Assembly: GCA_024275135.1 (NCBI GenBank)
Contig: JAJRZS010000018.1
Span: 25,826-89,825 of the forward strand
Length of the DNA stretch: 64,000 bases
Origin: Planctomycetota bacterium
GTDB lineage: Bacteria > Planctomycetota > UBA1135
Direction of reading: 5' to 3'
The translations under genes and the position numbers were made by a program. The notes below the pieces were generated by a model, which made no database searches, had not been told where the DNA came from, and was given only the letters and a program-made list of their open reading frames with translations. This document shows positions 18,135-26,646 of this stretch, piece after piece; the first letter of the stretch is position 1, and the number at the start of each line of letters is the position of its first letter.

Positions 18135-19276
18135 GCCTTTTTCTTGCGCAGACTACGAAACGCCAGAAATTCAAGGGCGGCAAGGCTGTCACGCCAGCCC
18201 ACCATCTTTAAGTTTTCCTCGGCCTCAACCATCGCTGCCAACACCCTTTGCAGATGGGCTTCATCCGCAACTTGCAAACGCGTTTGCATGCGTCGGACCA
18301 CAGGCATGCTTGGCCGCACGCCAGCAGCCTCCAAGGCCTTTTCCAATGTAGAGCCATGGCGTACCGCCGCCAGCACCTGACTGGTTTTGCGATGCTCTCG
18401 ATTCATGGCCGCCAAGATTATGCTGAAAGCATCCCGCGCAGCGATGCGCCGCCCATCCCAAGAGCGCATGCCATGGGCGGACAACCGTTGCAACAAACGC
18501 AAGAGTTGGGCGGTGTCGCCAGCAAGCACCGCATCAGCAAAATCAAAGGCTGAGCCCTCCGCACTGTGGGCAGTCACGCGGCGCACATCGTCCTCACTGA
18601 TTTCCGTCAGCCCAAGCATTTGAAAATGCTCCACCGCCTGCACCAAATCACCAGGACGCGAGCCAGCCAAAGTGACCAGCAGACCAGCAACTCCGTTTTG
18701 TAATCGCAGTTTTCGCTGGCGGGCTTCGGCGGTGACAAATTGCGCCGCTTCACTGGCATCAGGTTCCGGCTTCCATGGTGGGGGATCGCCATAAAGCCCC
18801 CGAAAGCGCAATTTCTCGATACCCTTTTTCCGCGTCGACGCGAAGGCCTTGGCCCCTTTGCTGGCCCCCGAACCAACCTGCACGACCATCCATTCCGGAC
18901 CATCCTCGGCAGTGGCAGCATCGAGCAAGGAATCAGCCAAACGCGGCCATTTCTGCAAGGCTTTACTCGCACGTCCTAAGACCAACGCTTGCCGGCTGGC
19001 GAACAAAGATTTGGTGTTGAGGAAGGAATCCAACAGTCCGGGTTGGAAGTCGGGAGAAGCGGCATCCAAATCCAAGAAGTCCAAGCCTTCAATGCTGCGG
19101 GCAAAGTGGCGAGCAGCGGCCAAAATTTGCTCGCCAAACCAGATTTCTTCCTCACCCTGGCTAGGAGGCAACAAACACAGAAGCCGTGGTATATCCCCCA
19201 CTTGCGCACGGGCCACCCACTGCCGACACAAAGTGCCGGGGTCGGGAGCTCGTTTCTTGCGCGTGGCAGCGCTCAT
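18131..19276 (-). CDS. holA: DNA polymerase III delta subunit (HolA)
   Basis: The 381-residue protein resembles the clamp-loader delta subunit, which opens the sliding clamp during loading. The family is poorly conserved. The supporting pattern is a degenerate N-terminal AAA+ region (PRLLCLLPPSQGEEEIWFGEQIL), LAGSRPGDLVQAVEHFQML, and above all AFDFADAVLAGDTAQLLRLLQRLSAHGM in the collar region. The N-terminus starts with a basic stretch (MSAATRKKRAPDPG) that is longer than usual. It overlaps both neighbours by ATGA. Confidence 0.82.
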   Translation of the reverse strand: MSAATRKKRAPDPGTLCRQWVARAQVGDIPRLLCLLPPSQGEEEIWFGEQILAAARHFARSIEGLDFLDLDAASPDFQPGLLDSFLNTKSLFASRQALVLGRASKALQKWPRLADSLLDAATAEDGPEWMVVQVGSGASKGAKAFASTRKKGIEKLRFRGLYGDPPPWKPEPDASEAAQFVTAEARQRKLRLQNGVAGLLVTLAGSRPGDLVQAVEHFQMLGLTEISEDDVRRVTAHSAEGSAFDFADAVLAGDTAQLLRLLQRLSAHGMRSWDGRRIAARDAFSIILAAMNREHRKTSQVLAAVRHGSTLEKALEAAGVRPSMPVVRRMQTRLQVADEAHLQRVLAAMVEAEENLKMVGWRDSLAALEFLAFRSLRKKKA

Positions 19277-20148
19277 CCTTCCAGGTTAGAGGCGAATAGG
19301 TCCAGCCACAAGGCCGCAAAATAAAGAACTCCTACCCAGGAATTCACGCGAAAAAAGACCATCGGAATGCGCTGGGCCTGTCCTACCCTCAACAGCCAAT
19401 GCTCGAAGAACAAAAGAATGCCCACGACGGCACAACCCAGACCATACCAAAGGCCGGCAACAAGTAAGGCCCCAACGTAAATCCAGGCTGCCAACGCCAG
19501 GGCAAAACAAGCGGCGGAAGCGCAAAGGGTTGGGCGCATGCCAAAGCGAGCAGGAAAAGAATGCAGCCCTTCTTTACGGTCATGCGCCATATCTTGGATG
19601 GCATAGAGCAGGTCAAAACCGGCCACCCAAAACATGACACCAACGCCAATCCAAACGGGAATGGGCCACTCGGCAGTCCAACTTTTTTCCACCGCCAACC
19701 AAGCCCCCATCGGCGCGCAAGCAAGGGCGAGGCCTAAGCCTAGATGACAAAACCAGCCAATCTTTTTTAAGCGGGAGTAACCCAACAGAATGAGCAAAAC
19801 CGGGAAAGACAGCCAACCACAAAGTGGTGCGAGCAAGCTGGATGCCAAAACAAAAACCACACTGCAAACAAGGGTGAACCCAAGCACATAGGACAAGGGC
19901 AAAACCCCAGTGACCAACTCGCGTTGAGCAGTGCGCGGATTGGTAGCATCGTACTTGCGATCCAGCAGGCGATTGAAGGCCATGGCCGCACTTCGCGCAG
20001 ACACAGCAGCGAGCACAATCAAGCCTAAATCCAACCACGGCGGCGGCCCACCAGCAGCAACCCAAGCTCCGGCGAAAGCAAAGGGCAGCGCGAAGATCGA
20101 GTGTTCAAACTTGATCATGCGCAAGGTATGGCGAAACGCCTTCGTCAT
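19273..20148 (-). CDS. UbiA-family polyprenyltransferase (menaquinone, MqnP-like)
   Basis: The 291-residue membrane protein has about 8 to 9 transmembrane helices and both Asp-rich motifs of the UbiA superfamily: NRLLDRKYDATNPRTAQREL (NRxxDxxxD) and DLLYAIQDMAHDRKEG. Members prenylate an aromatic ring; with ubiX and ubiE/menG in the same operon the product is probably a (demethyl)menaquinone precursor. No ubiquinone-specific hydroxylases are seen, and MqnP of the futalosine route is the closest functional guess. ATG 20148 is chosen because it overlaps the ubiX stop as ATGA; the frame stays open upstream without family similarity. Confidence 0.9.
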   Translation of the reverse strand: MTKAFRHTLRMIKFEHSIFALPFAFAGAWVAAGGPPPWLDLGLIVLAAVSARSAAMAFNRLLDRKYDATNPRTAQRELVTGVLPLSYVLGFTLVCSVVFVLASSLLAPLCGWLSFPVLLILLGYSRLKKIGWFCHLGLGLALACAPMGAWLAVEKSWTAEWPIPVWIGVGVMFWVAGFDLLYAIQDMAHDRKEGLHSFPARFGMRPTLCASAACFALALAAWIYVGALLVAGLWYGLGCAVVGILLFFEHWLLRVGQAQRIPMVFFRVNSWVGVLYFAALWLDLFASNLEG

Positions 20149-20753
20149 AGCGAGGATTTTCCTCCATCCCAAGCGGCCATCTTTTGCTGCGGCACCCCGC
20201 AACATGCCATCATCTTCGCACACAAATGTTGCACCAATTCCTCCACCGATTGAGGGCGATGATAAAAGCCCGGGGAGGCGGGAAGGATGGTGGCGCCGGC
20301 CCAGGACAAGCGAGCAAGGTTTTCCAGATGCATGGTGGAAAGAGGGGTTTCTCGAGGCACTACCACCAATTTCTTGCCTTCCTTGAGCGCAACCTGAGCG
20401 GCCCGTTCAATTAAATTGCTGGCTGCACCATGGGAAATGCCGCCGATGGTGCTCAAGGAACAGGGAACCAATAAAACGGCGTCACCCAAGGCCGTACCGG
20501 AAGCTGGCGGTGCCCCAATGTCGTCATGCGGCCAAAGATGAACTTTTGCTGTTGCCGGCCAATGCGGCAGCAAGATGGATGGATTCTCCGCAAGTACCAA
20601 ATCCAGCTCCTCGAACAACACGCGGCGGGCAGCGGGCGAATACACCAAGTCCACTTCCACCTCGGCCTCCAACAACATCTGGAGACACCCCAAAGCATAG
20701 ATGGCCCCGCTAGCACCACTCACGCCAAGGAAAACTTTACTGGGGGGATTCAT
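20145..20753 (-). CDS. ubiX: UbiX-family flavin prenyltransferase
   Basis: The 202-residue protein makes prenylated FMN, the cofactor of UbiD-type decarboxylases. Diagnostic motifs are VFLGVSGASGAIYA at the N-terminus (flavin binding), PCSLSTIGGISHGAASNLIERAAQVALKEGKKLVVVPRETPLSTMHLENL, and ILPASPGFYHRPQSVEELV near the C-terminus. ATG 20753 is two bases past the stop of the CPBP gene; the frame stays open upstream, but that part is antisense-like and unrelated. Its UbiD partner is not in the window. Confidence 0.95.
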   Translation of the reverse strand: MNPPSKVFLGVSGASGAIYALGCLQMLLEAEVEVDLVYSPAARRVLFEELDLVLAENPSILLPHWPATAKVHLWPHDDIGAPPASGTALGDAVLLVPCSLSTIGGISHGAASNLIERAAQVALKEGKKLVVVPRETPLSTMHLENLARLSWAGATILPASPGFYHRPQSVEELVQHLCAKMMACCGVPQQKMAAWDGGKSSL

Positions 20754-20755
20754 GA

Positions 20756-21490
20756 TTAGCCGAGCAAGTAGAGAGCGTCGTAAGCGAAATGCGCATAGGC
20801 CACCACAGCCAATCCGCGGAAGGTGAACAATAGACCAAAGGCGAGCCCTGCAAGCATGCGGAAGGCCAGGATATCGGCTTGGAAGGCTTCTGTGTGACCA
20901 TTGACCCCATGCGCCATGGCGAAGGCGGCAGCAGACAGCAACAGCATGAGTAGAAAGGCAAGGCGGCGGGCGGTCATTTCCGCGGCGATGGGCCGAAACA
21001 AGACACGCAAACACCAGGCTCCGCCGCCCAGGCCCAATCCGCGAAAAAGGAGCTCTTCATAGAGTCCAGCACCAGCCGCTACGGCCACAGCATGCAACCC
21101 ACCAAAAGCGGGAGCAGCCTCTGATTGCGCCCAAATAAGAGATGTGGGTTCAAGAGGCAGCCATTGGGTTAAAAGAGCCAGCCCAGGCCCTAGGCCGAGC
21201 GCCCAACAAAGCCCCTCCAATAAAACCGTGGCACCGGCTCCCGCCCAAGCCAATTGCAGCTGACGAATCCGGCCCAAAGCCCATAAAAAACCGACAGAAA
21301 CAAACCCCCATAAAATCCTTTCCCCCCATGGGCCAAGCCGATCCAGCCCGGCTTCCACCAGGAAGAAGGCATCCAAATCGGAAGTTCCACGCCCTGCCAG
21401 GTGGAGCAAAGCCAATGGAGTGAGCAAAAGCAAAGTGACTGCTGGATCGCGCCGCGCCTGCCCTAAGCGTGAAAATTCACTCTGCGGCAT
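20756..21490 (-). CDS. CPBP-family intramembrane metalloprotease
   Basis: The 244-residue membrane protein has about 6 to 8 hydrophobic segments. The CPBP (CAAX/Rce1-like) motifs are present: EELLFRG (motif 1), AAAFAMAH (motif 2) and YAHFAYD (motif 3). The Glu/His residues form a glutamate-type intramembrane active site. Substrates in bacteria are largely unknown. It sits inside the menaquinone gene run between menG and ubiX, overlapping menG by 14 bases. ATG 21490 is preferred to the upstream in-frame start at 21535, which lies within menG. Confidence 0.88.
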   Translation of the reverse strand: MPQSEFSRLGQARRDPAVTLLLLTPLALLHLAGRGTSDLDAFFLVEAGLDRLGPWGERILWGFVSVGFLWALGRIRQLQLAWAGAGATVLLEGLCWALGLGPGLALLTQWLPLEPTSLIWAQSEAAPAFGGLHAVAVAAGAGLYEELLFRGLGLGGGAWCLRVLFRPIAAEMTARRLAFLLMLLLSAAAFAMAHGVNGHTEAFQADILAFRMLAGLAFGLLFTFRGLAVVAYAHFAYDALYLLG

Positions 21491-22190
21491 CCACCTTCTC
21501 CTTGCGAGCCAACCACAAGCGGGCGACCCCCCCACTTAGTGCATGATTCTCAACTTGGCTGAATCCCGCTTCTTGCAACCAACCTGCAAATTCTTCGGGA
21601 GGCGCAAATGCGTCGACACTTTCAGGCAAATAACGATAAGCGCCGGTGCGACCGGCGCGCACCACCTTGGCCACGAAGGGCAGGATGCGTAAAAAGTAAA
21701 AACGAAAACAGGCGCGCCAAAGGGGATTGGGAATAGGGAAGAATTCGAGAATCGCCAGCTGTCCATGGGGAGCCAAAACGCGAAAGCACTCAGCCAAAGC
21801 TCGCTGAGGCAATTCCACGTTGCGAATGCCAAAGGCGATGCTCACCGCATCAAAATTCCGGTCTGGAAATGGCAAAGCCTGCGCGTCGGTTTGTACCCAA
21901 GAAAGAGGATAAACAGCAGCCTGTTTCCGCTCTTTGGCCACCACCAACATGGGCCGGGTGAAATCTGCACCAATCACCTCAACACCACTAGCGGCAAAGG
22001 CATAAGCCAAGTCGCCAGTGCCGCAACACAAATCCAAAACTCGGGCACCTGGTTTCAGATTCAAAGCCCGAATCGTCCGCTTCCGCCAGGAACGGTCGAT
22101 GCCAAAACTGAGTAAACGATTCAGGAAATCATAGCGTGTGGCAATTTCGCCGAACATCGCTTGAACTTCCCGGCCAGGAGGTGCGGACAT
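21477..22190 (-). CDS. menG: Demethylmenaquinone methyltransferase (UbiE/MenG)
   Basis: The 237-residue class I SAM methyltransferase has the UbiE/MenG signatures: FGEIATRYDFLNRLLSFGIDRSWRK near the N-terminus, VLDLCCGTGDLA for SAM binding, IAFGIRNVELPQRALAECFRVL, and YLPESVDAF. It catalyses the last methylation of menaquinone (or C-methylation in ubiquinone synthesis). As first gene of the operon it would set expression of the whole mutL-holA-ubiA-ubiX-CPBP set. A possible promoter (TTTACC, about 19 bp, CAATAC) ends a few bases before the ATG. Confidence 0.95.
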   Translation of the reverse strand: MSAPPGREVQAMFGEIATRYDFLNRLLSFGIDRSWRKRTIRALNLKPGARVLDLCCGTGDLAYAFAASGVEVIGADFTRPMLVVAKERKQAAVYPLSWVQTDAQALPFPDRNFDAVSIAFGIRNVELPQRALAECFRVLAPHGQLAILEFFPIPNPLWRACFRFYFLRILPFVAKVVRAGRTGAYRYLPESVDAFAPPEEFAGWLQEAGFSQVENHALSGGVARLWLARKEKVDAAE

Positions 22191-22247
22191 GAGGGAGTAT
22201 TGTCTCCCCGCCCAGGCCTTGGGTAAAGCGCTGCACGGGAAAAGGAA

Positions 22248-22277
22248 CAGCCCCTCAAGGGATTGCTTGAGGGGCTG
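22248..22277 (-). terminator. Strong intrinsic terminator after the propeller lipoprotein gene
   Basis: A perfect 12-bp stem (CAGCCCCTCAAG pairing with its complement) encloses a 6-base loop. On the minus strand it is followed by TTCCTTTTCC. It sits 22 bases beyond the stop at 22300 and is the clearest Rho-independent terminator in the window. Confidence 0.85.
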
Positions 22278-22299
22278 TAAAAAGTGGGGGCAATTGGGC

Positions 22300-25200
22300 T
22301 TATTGACGCCAATAGTGGCAAAGCACAGAAACGCCTGGCACCTTGATGGGATTCACAAAAGGAACACCGGTGACCAGGTCGATGACGTCGACCAAACCGT
22401 TGGAGTTGGCGGCAAACAGGAACTGAGGCTGGGAGACCGCAGCACCATTTCTGTGCAGGCCTTTGCCAGAGTGAAGTACAAATCTACCCACTTTCACTGC
22501 CAGGGGCTGGCTTTGGCCACCCACGTTGCTCAAATCGTCCACCGCAAGGTCAATGATGGCCGAGGAAGAGAACACATCCGTAAACTGCTTTTGCACCTTC
22601 CACTGCTTATCGCGACGGTTGGGGTCAACCACGGTGTTCGGCGGGATGCGCAAGGAAACCGCTCCAAAGGGTGCGTTATCCAGCCAAATGGAATCCACTT
22701 TGCCAGTGCCACCTTCAGAATAGGCGACAAACACCGCATGCTGGGTACTCGCCGGATCCATACAGACAGCACTGGGGTTACTGAAACCAGTACGACCGAC
22801 CAAGCTAGGGGCACCCACAAAGTCGTCAAAGCCGATGCCTTGCAAGCCATCCGGACCGGACTCGAAGATGGTCATTTCACCCGAAGCCGAGATGACGTAA
22901 GCGTAGTACAAGCCGGTTTGGAAACCGAAGTTGTTACCACGGTCGCCCACCGCCAAGAACTTGGGATTATCCACACCCGGAATAATTTTGCGTACTTCCA
23001 GGCCGCCGCCAGCGATGATGACCATCGAGCCCGAACGCTCGCAAATCACCAAAATGTCTTCACCATCGGGCTGCCACACAATCTTAGTTGGCCCCAAACC
23101 ACTCCGGTTGTTGATGGTGTCCACCAGGTCGGTGGTTTTGATGATTTGGTGGAAAGTTGGTGAGTTCGGATCCGTATCGATGAAAGTTACGGTGTTAGGA
23201 CCGTTGTTACTCACCGCCAGCAGATTCAAATCTGGCGAGATGGCCAAATCGCGTGGGCTGGACACAGGAATGCGGTCGATCACCGTCATCCGGTTACTGT
23301 TCAACACCACCACTTGCTCCCCGGAAGAATCCAAGACATAGAGGAAATGCCCGATTTGCTGACGCAGAACGAAGGTTGGACAAGACGGCTGGGTGGGCGC
23401 TGGCCCCCAGAAGCCACCGTAGGTAGTAAGGGTGGTGAGCAGGCCGGAGGGGCCGAGACCACCGATGGTGCCGAAAGCGTCGCCGTTGGCGAGCAACAGG
23501 CTGGTTGGCCCCATCTGCGTGGGCTCATCGGTTTGAATGAGCGGAGCAAAACAGGAGGGAGAAAGCTGTAGCCGCGGCGGGTTGGGGTGCGGCGCGTGGC
23601 TAATGGAATTGCCTTCGCCTGGGGTTGCCAGCGGTTGGGTTTGATAAGCCGCACTGGCACAGAGGTTTTTACCACCCGACAAGCATTCGAAGTTATTGAA
23701 GGCAATGTCCAGAGGATGGCCCAACATCATGTCAACGACGGTGCCCACCACATCCGAGTTCACCAACTGTGTGCGGAGTGTGGAATCTTGCGACAAGGTG
23801 AAAACCCCGCGCGAGCCGCCAGCAAGGGAAGTGGTATCGGCCGACAGCGGCGGGAAGACCCCTGGAACCGCGAGGTTCGGGTTGAAGGGGAACTTGGAAA
23901 CGTCACCGGCAACAGGATTGCCATCTTGGTCAAAGGTGACGTTGTAGAAGGGATTGGTGCTATCGAAGGTTGGATCCCCAGTGCCTTGCCCAAAACCGTC
24001 CAAATCGATGACACGGATGCCTCCAGTAGAACCACCGCCATTGGAGCCGACCAAAATGGCCCCCGGCGCAACTGGAACGTTCACCAGACCTGGGCATTCA
24101 CTGCCCACGGAGAAGTGAATGGCCGTGGTGTCAAGACTGGAAGATTGGCCATTCAATGCCAAATCCACAATGGAGTTGTGGAAGAACGTGACCGTAGCTT
24201 GGGCCTGCGCACCAAAAGGATCGCTGCCAGGGAAATTGACCACCGGCTTAATGACGAACTCTGTGAAGTTGAAGGGACTGACCGGCACCACCGTATAGGG
24301 CACCTGAATAGTTTGGCCGGGAGGAGGAGAGCCCGGAGAAACCGGTGGCAAGAACTCCACTGTGAATTCGTTGGACAAGGCTGGCGGCACCAAACCTGGC
24401 AACGGGCCAAGGGAATAGGGTTGCAGCGCCTCGTCGAAGCTGTAGCGAATTTCCAAGTCGCAGGGCAAATCCGCAGCCAGGTCGGTGGGGAAGGTCACAG
24501 CAGTGCCGTTCAAGCCATCCAACAAGGTGCTGGGTGGAGTTAAGTCGGTATCGACCATGGAAGTGGCCACCCCACCCATTTCGAGGAAACGGTAATCGAG
24601 ACTTTTCACACCACCCACCACCGAACCTGGCGCGGTACCGGCTTCAGCACCTTTAATCACCACACGAATCACCATGTTGGGTGGAAAGGTTTCGTAGGTG
24701 GCCAAGTTGTCGTCACTGTCGACGACAAAGACGAAGGTATTGGGGCTAATCAACGAACCTGCGCCGATGAAGCTGCCATCAATGATGCCGTTTTGCAAAT
24801 CGTCAGTGCCCGGAAAACCAATGCCAGGCTGAAACTCCGTGCCTGCACGCTTCACGGTTTTCACCTTCACATGGTTGTTGCCATCCTTTTTCACCCAGGT
24901 TTCCAAATCTGGGCCGGTGCCGTAATAAGTTTTGCCATTAATGAACCCACGTCCCTTCACGATTTGGCTCTGACCCGTATTCTGATCATAGGCCACCACC
25001 GAAATAGCGCCGGTGAGGCCATTGTTGGCCAAACCAGCAGCTGTTTTGTCGAGAACCGAACTGCGCAACAAGGAGCGGGAAAACTTGACCGCGACAAAAT
25101 GGTTGCCCGTCTGGTTGCTCGGGTTGACGGCGGTAGCCGGCCAAGAGGCCACTGGTTTCACCGGGTTCAACACCGTGGGAGGATTATCGATTAAATCCTG

Positions 25201-25437
25201 AATGCTTCGAATCTCCACCAACTGGGCGGTAGGAAGCCCAGTAATGGGATCAGCCACCGGCACCACATAAGGCAACAAGCGCCCAAAGCCATTGGTGACC
25301 TCAACGATATTCATCGTCGACGACGAGGCGTAGGGATCACTATCCAGGGGACTACTTCCCTGATCGAGATTGAAACAAGAGACAGCGCCCGCCACAAGGG
25401 CAAGGACCAAGGCGTAGGGAAATGGGTTTCGGCTCAT
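22300..25437 (-). CDS. Large surface lipoprotein with C-terminal beta-propeller
   Basis: The 1045-residue protein has a lipoprotein signal (SRNPFPYALVLALVAGAVSC, Cys about 20) and a Ser/Asp-rich linker. A Gly/Pro/Asn-rich adhesin-like region reaches about residue 690. The last ~330 residues show repeated blades such as YVLDSSGEQVVVLNSNRM and LLAVSNNGPNTVTFIDTD, similar to YVTN/cytochrome cd1-type propellers. It is probably anchored in the outer membrane. The in-frame start at 25491 is rejected because ATG 25437 places the signal peptide at the N-terminus. It is flanked by a strong terminator downstream and a GC-rich hairpin in its leader. No enzyme motif is seen. Confidence 0.85.
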   Translation of the reverse strand: MSRNPFPYALVLALVAGAVSCFNLDQGSSPLDSDPYASSSTMNIVEVTNGFGRLLPYVVPVADPITGLPTAQLVEIRSIQDLIDNPPTVLNPVKPVASWPATAVNPSNQTGNHFVAVKFSRSLLRSSVLDKTAAGLANNGLTGAISVVAYDQNTGQSQIVKGRGFINGKTYYGTGPDLETWVKKDGNNHVKVKTVKRAGTEFQPGIGFPGTDDLQNGIIDGSFIGAGSLISPNTFVFVVDSDDNLATYETFPPNMVIRVVIKGAEAGTAPGSVVGGVKSLDYRFLEMGGVATSMVDTDLTPPSTLLDGLNGTAVTFPTDLAADLPCDLEIRYSFDEALQPYSLGPLPGLVPPALSNEFTVEFLPPVSPGSPPPGQTIQVPYTVVPVSPFNFTEFVIKPVVNFPGSDPFGAQAQATVTFFHNSIVDLALNGQSSSLDTTAIHFSVGSECPGLVNVPVAPGAILVGSNGGGSTGGIRVIDLDGFGQGTGDPTFDSTNPFYNVTFDQDGNPVAGDVSKFPFNPNLAVPGVFPPLSADTTSLAGGSRGVFTLSQDSTLRTQLVNSDVVGTVVDMMLGHPLDIAFNNFECLSGGKNLCASAAYQTQPLATPGEGNSISHAPHPNPPRLQLSPSCFAPLIQTDEPTQMGPTSLLLANGDAFGTIGGLGPSGLLTTLTTYGGFWGPAPTQPSCPTFVLRQQIGHFLYVLDSSGEQVVVLNSNRMTVIDRIPVSSPRDLAISPDLNLLAVSNNGPNTVTFIDTDPNSPTFHQIIKTTDLVDTINNRSGLGPTKIVWQPDGEDILVICERSGSMVIIAGGGLEVRKIIPGVDNPKFLAVGDRGNNFGFQTGLYYAYVISASGEMTIFESGPDGLQGIGFDDFVGAPSLVGRTGFSNPSAVCMDPASTQHAVFVAYSEGGTGKVDSIWLDNAPFGAVSLRIPPNTVVDPNRRDKQWKVQKQFTDVFSSSAIIDLAVDDLSNVGGQSQPLAVKVGRFVLHSGKGLHRNGAAVSQPQFLFAANSNGLVDVIDLVTGVPFVNPIKVPGVSVLCHYWRQ

Positions 25438-25452
25438 GATGGGAATTCGCCC

Positions 25453-25476
25453 AGGCCCGGGAGGGGCCCGGTGCCT
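25453..25476 (-). promoter_or_regulatory. GC-rich hairpin in the leader of the lipoprotein gene
   Basis: AGGCCCGGG pairs with CCCGGTGCCT (one bulged base, 5-base loop), 15 bases before the ATG at 25437. Such a stable stem beside the start could affect translation or mRNA stability. It lacks a T-run, so it is not a terminator. Confidence 0.3.
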
Positions 25477-25551
25477 GATGTGGGGCAACAATCATGCCAA
25501 AGCCAAGGCGGCCTGGCTAGTCCTAGAAGGGGGGGTGTTTCTCGCATTTCT

Positions 25552-25617
25552 GAGCGAATTCGCTCGGCTTCCGTGCGCGGTTACCAAAGATTGGTAATTC
25601 CTTGCCGCATGCGGCAA
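25552..25617. promoter_or_regulatory. Three successive inverted repeats upstream of ruvB
   Basis: GAGCGAATTCGCTC is a 14-bp palindrome (25552-25565). TTACCAA-AGA-TTGGTAA is a 7-bp inverted repeat (25581-25597). TTGCCGCATGCGGCAA is a 16-bp palindrome (25602-25617). All three lie in the 189-bp divergent gap, ending 9 bases before the ruvB start. They look like operator sites, but I cannot match any to a known regulator such as LexA. Confidence 0.4.
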
Positions 25618-25626
25618 AATCAGGGC

Positions 25627-26646
25627 ATGGGCGCACCCTCCACCTTCGATTCTAGCTTGACGGCCCCCGGCGAGCGCGAATTCGAAAACGGTCTTCAGCC
25701 TCGGGATTTTTCCGAATTCCTTGGCCAGGAGGCCCTTTTGGAGCCCTTGCAGCTGATGTTGCGCGCCGCATCGCAACGCCAAGAACCTCTAGAACACCTC
25801 CTTTTTACAGGTCTTCCCGGGCTCGGCAAAACCTCTTTGGCCATGGCGCTGGCCAAGGAAACCGGTCATCCGCTCAAAATGACCAGTGGCCCCGCCCTCC
25901 ACCGCGCCCGCGATTTGGTGGGGATATTGAGCCAACTTGAGCCCCACACCCTGCTCTTCATCGACGAAATCCATCGCCTCAGCACCGAGGTCGAAGAGTA
26001 CCTCTATGGGGCAATGGATCGCTTTCAGATTGAGTGGACCTTCGATACCGGAGTCCATGCGCGCCTGCTCAAACTCGATTTGCAACCCTTCACCCTCGTC
26101 GGTGCCACCACGCGCGAAGCTCTGCTGACGCCCCCCTTCCGCTCCCGCTTTGGGCATCACCTTCGTTTCGAACCCTATTCCGAATCCGCCCTAGTCCAAA
26201 TTCTTCTTCGCTCGGCCACCTTGCTGCACACGGAACTCAACCCTGCAGCGGCCCGCTTCCTCGCCCGCCACGCACGCGGAGTCCCACGTATCGCCAACCG
26301 TTTGCTGCGGCGCGCCCGCGATATGGCCCAACTGGAAAACCAAGGACTCATTGATGAGGAGGTGGTTCGCCGCACCTTCCGCTTGTTGGAAATCGATGAT
26401 CGCGGCCTCGAGCGCCCCGACCGCCAAGTCTTGGAAGCTTTGGCGCGCGCAGGCGGTGGCCCCTTGGGGCTCAAAAACCTTGCTGTTGCCGTGGACGAAG
26501 CCGAAGACACCTTGGCCGAGGTGGTAGAGCCTTGGCTCATTCGTCAAGGTTGGTTGCAACGCACCCCGCAAGGCCGCCTGCTTAGCGTGGAAGGCTGGAA
26601 GATCTTAGGACTCGCTCCACCCACCCTTCCCTCCACGGAGCCATGA
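25627..26646 (+). CDS. ruvB: Holliday junction branch-migration helicase RuvB
   Basis: The 339-residue AAA+ ATPase has Walker A TGLPGLGKTSLA, Walker B LLFIDEIHRL, sensor 1 GATTREALLTPPFRSRFG with its arginine finger, sensor 2 GVPRIANRLLRRARD, and the C-terminal winged helix ending PWLIRQGWLQRTPQGR. RuvB works with RuvA, which is not in the window. ATG 25627 is chosen because it leaves the palindrome at 25602-25617 outside the gene; ATG 25609 is in frame but lies within it. The stop overlaps the next gene by ATGA. Confidence 0.96.
   Translation: MGAPSTFDSSLTAPGEREFENGLQPRDFSEFLGQEALLEPLQLMLRAASQRQEPLEHLLFTGLPGLGKTSLAMALAKETGHPLKMTSGPALHRARDLVGILSQLEPHTLLFIDEIHRLSTEVEEYLYGAMDRFQIEWTFDTGVHARLLKLDLQPFTLVGATTREALLTPPFRSRFGHHLRFEPYSESALVQILLRSATLLHTELNPAAARFLARHARGVPRIANRLLRRARDMAQLENQGLIDEEVVRRTFRLLEIDDRGLERPDRQVLEALARAGGGPLGLKNLAVAVDEAEDTLAEVVEPWLIRQGWLQRTPQGRLLSVEGWKILGLAPPTLPSTEP

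Noticed and set aside
20754..21014. N-terminal extension of ubiX
   Set aside because: The extra ~87 residues overlap the CPBP gene and have no UbiX similarity; ATG 20753 gives the standard N-terminus.
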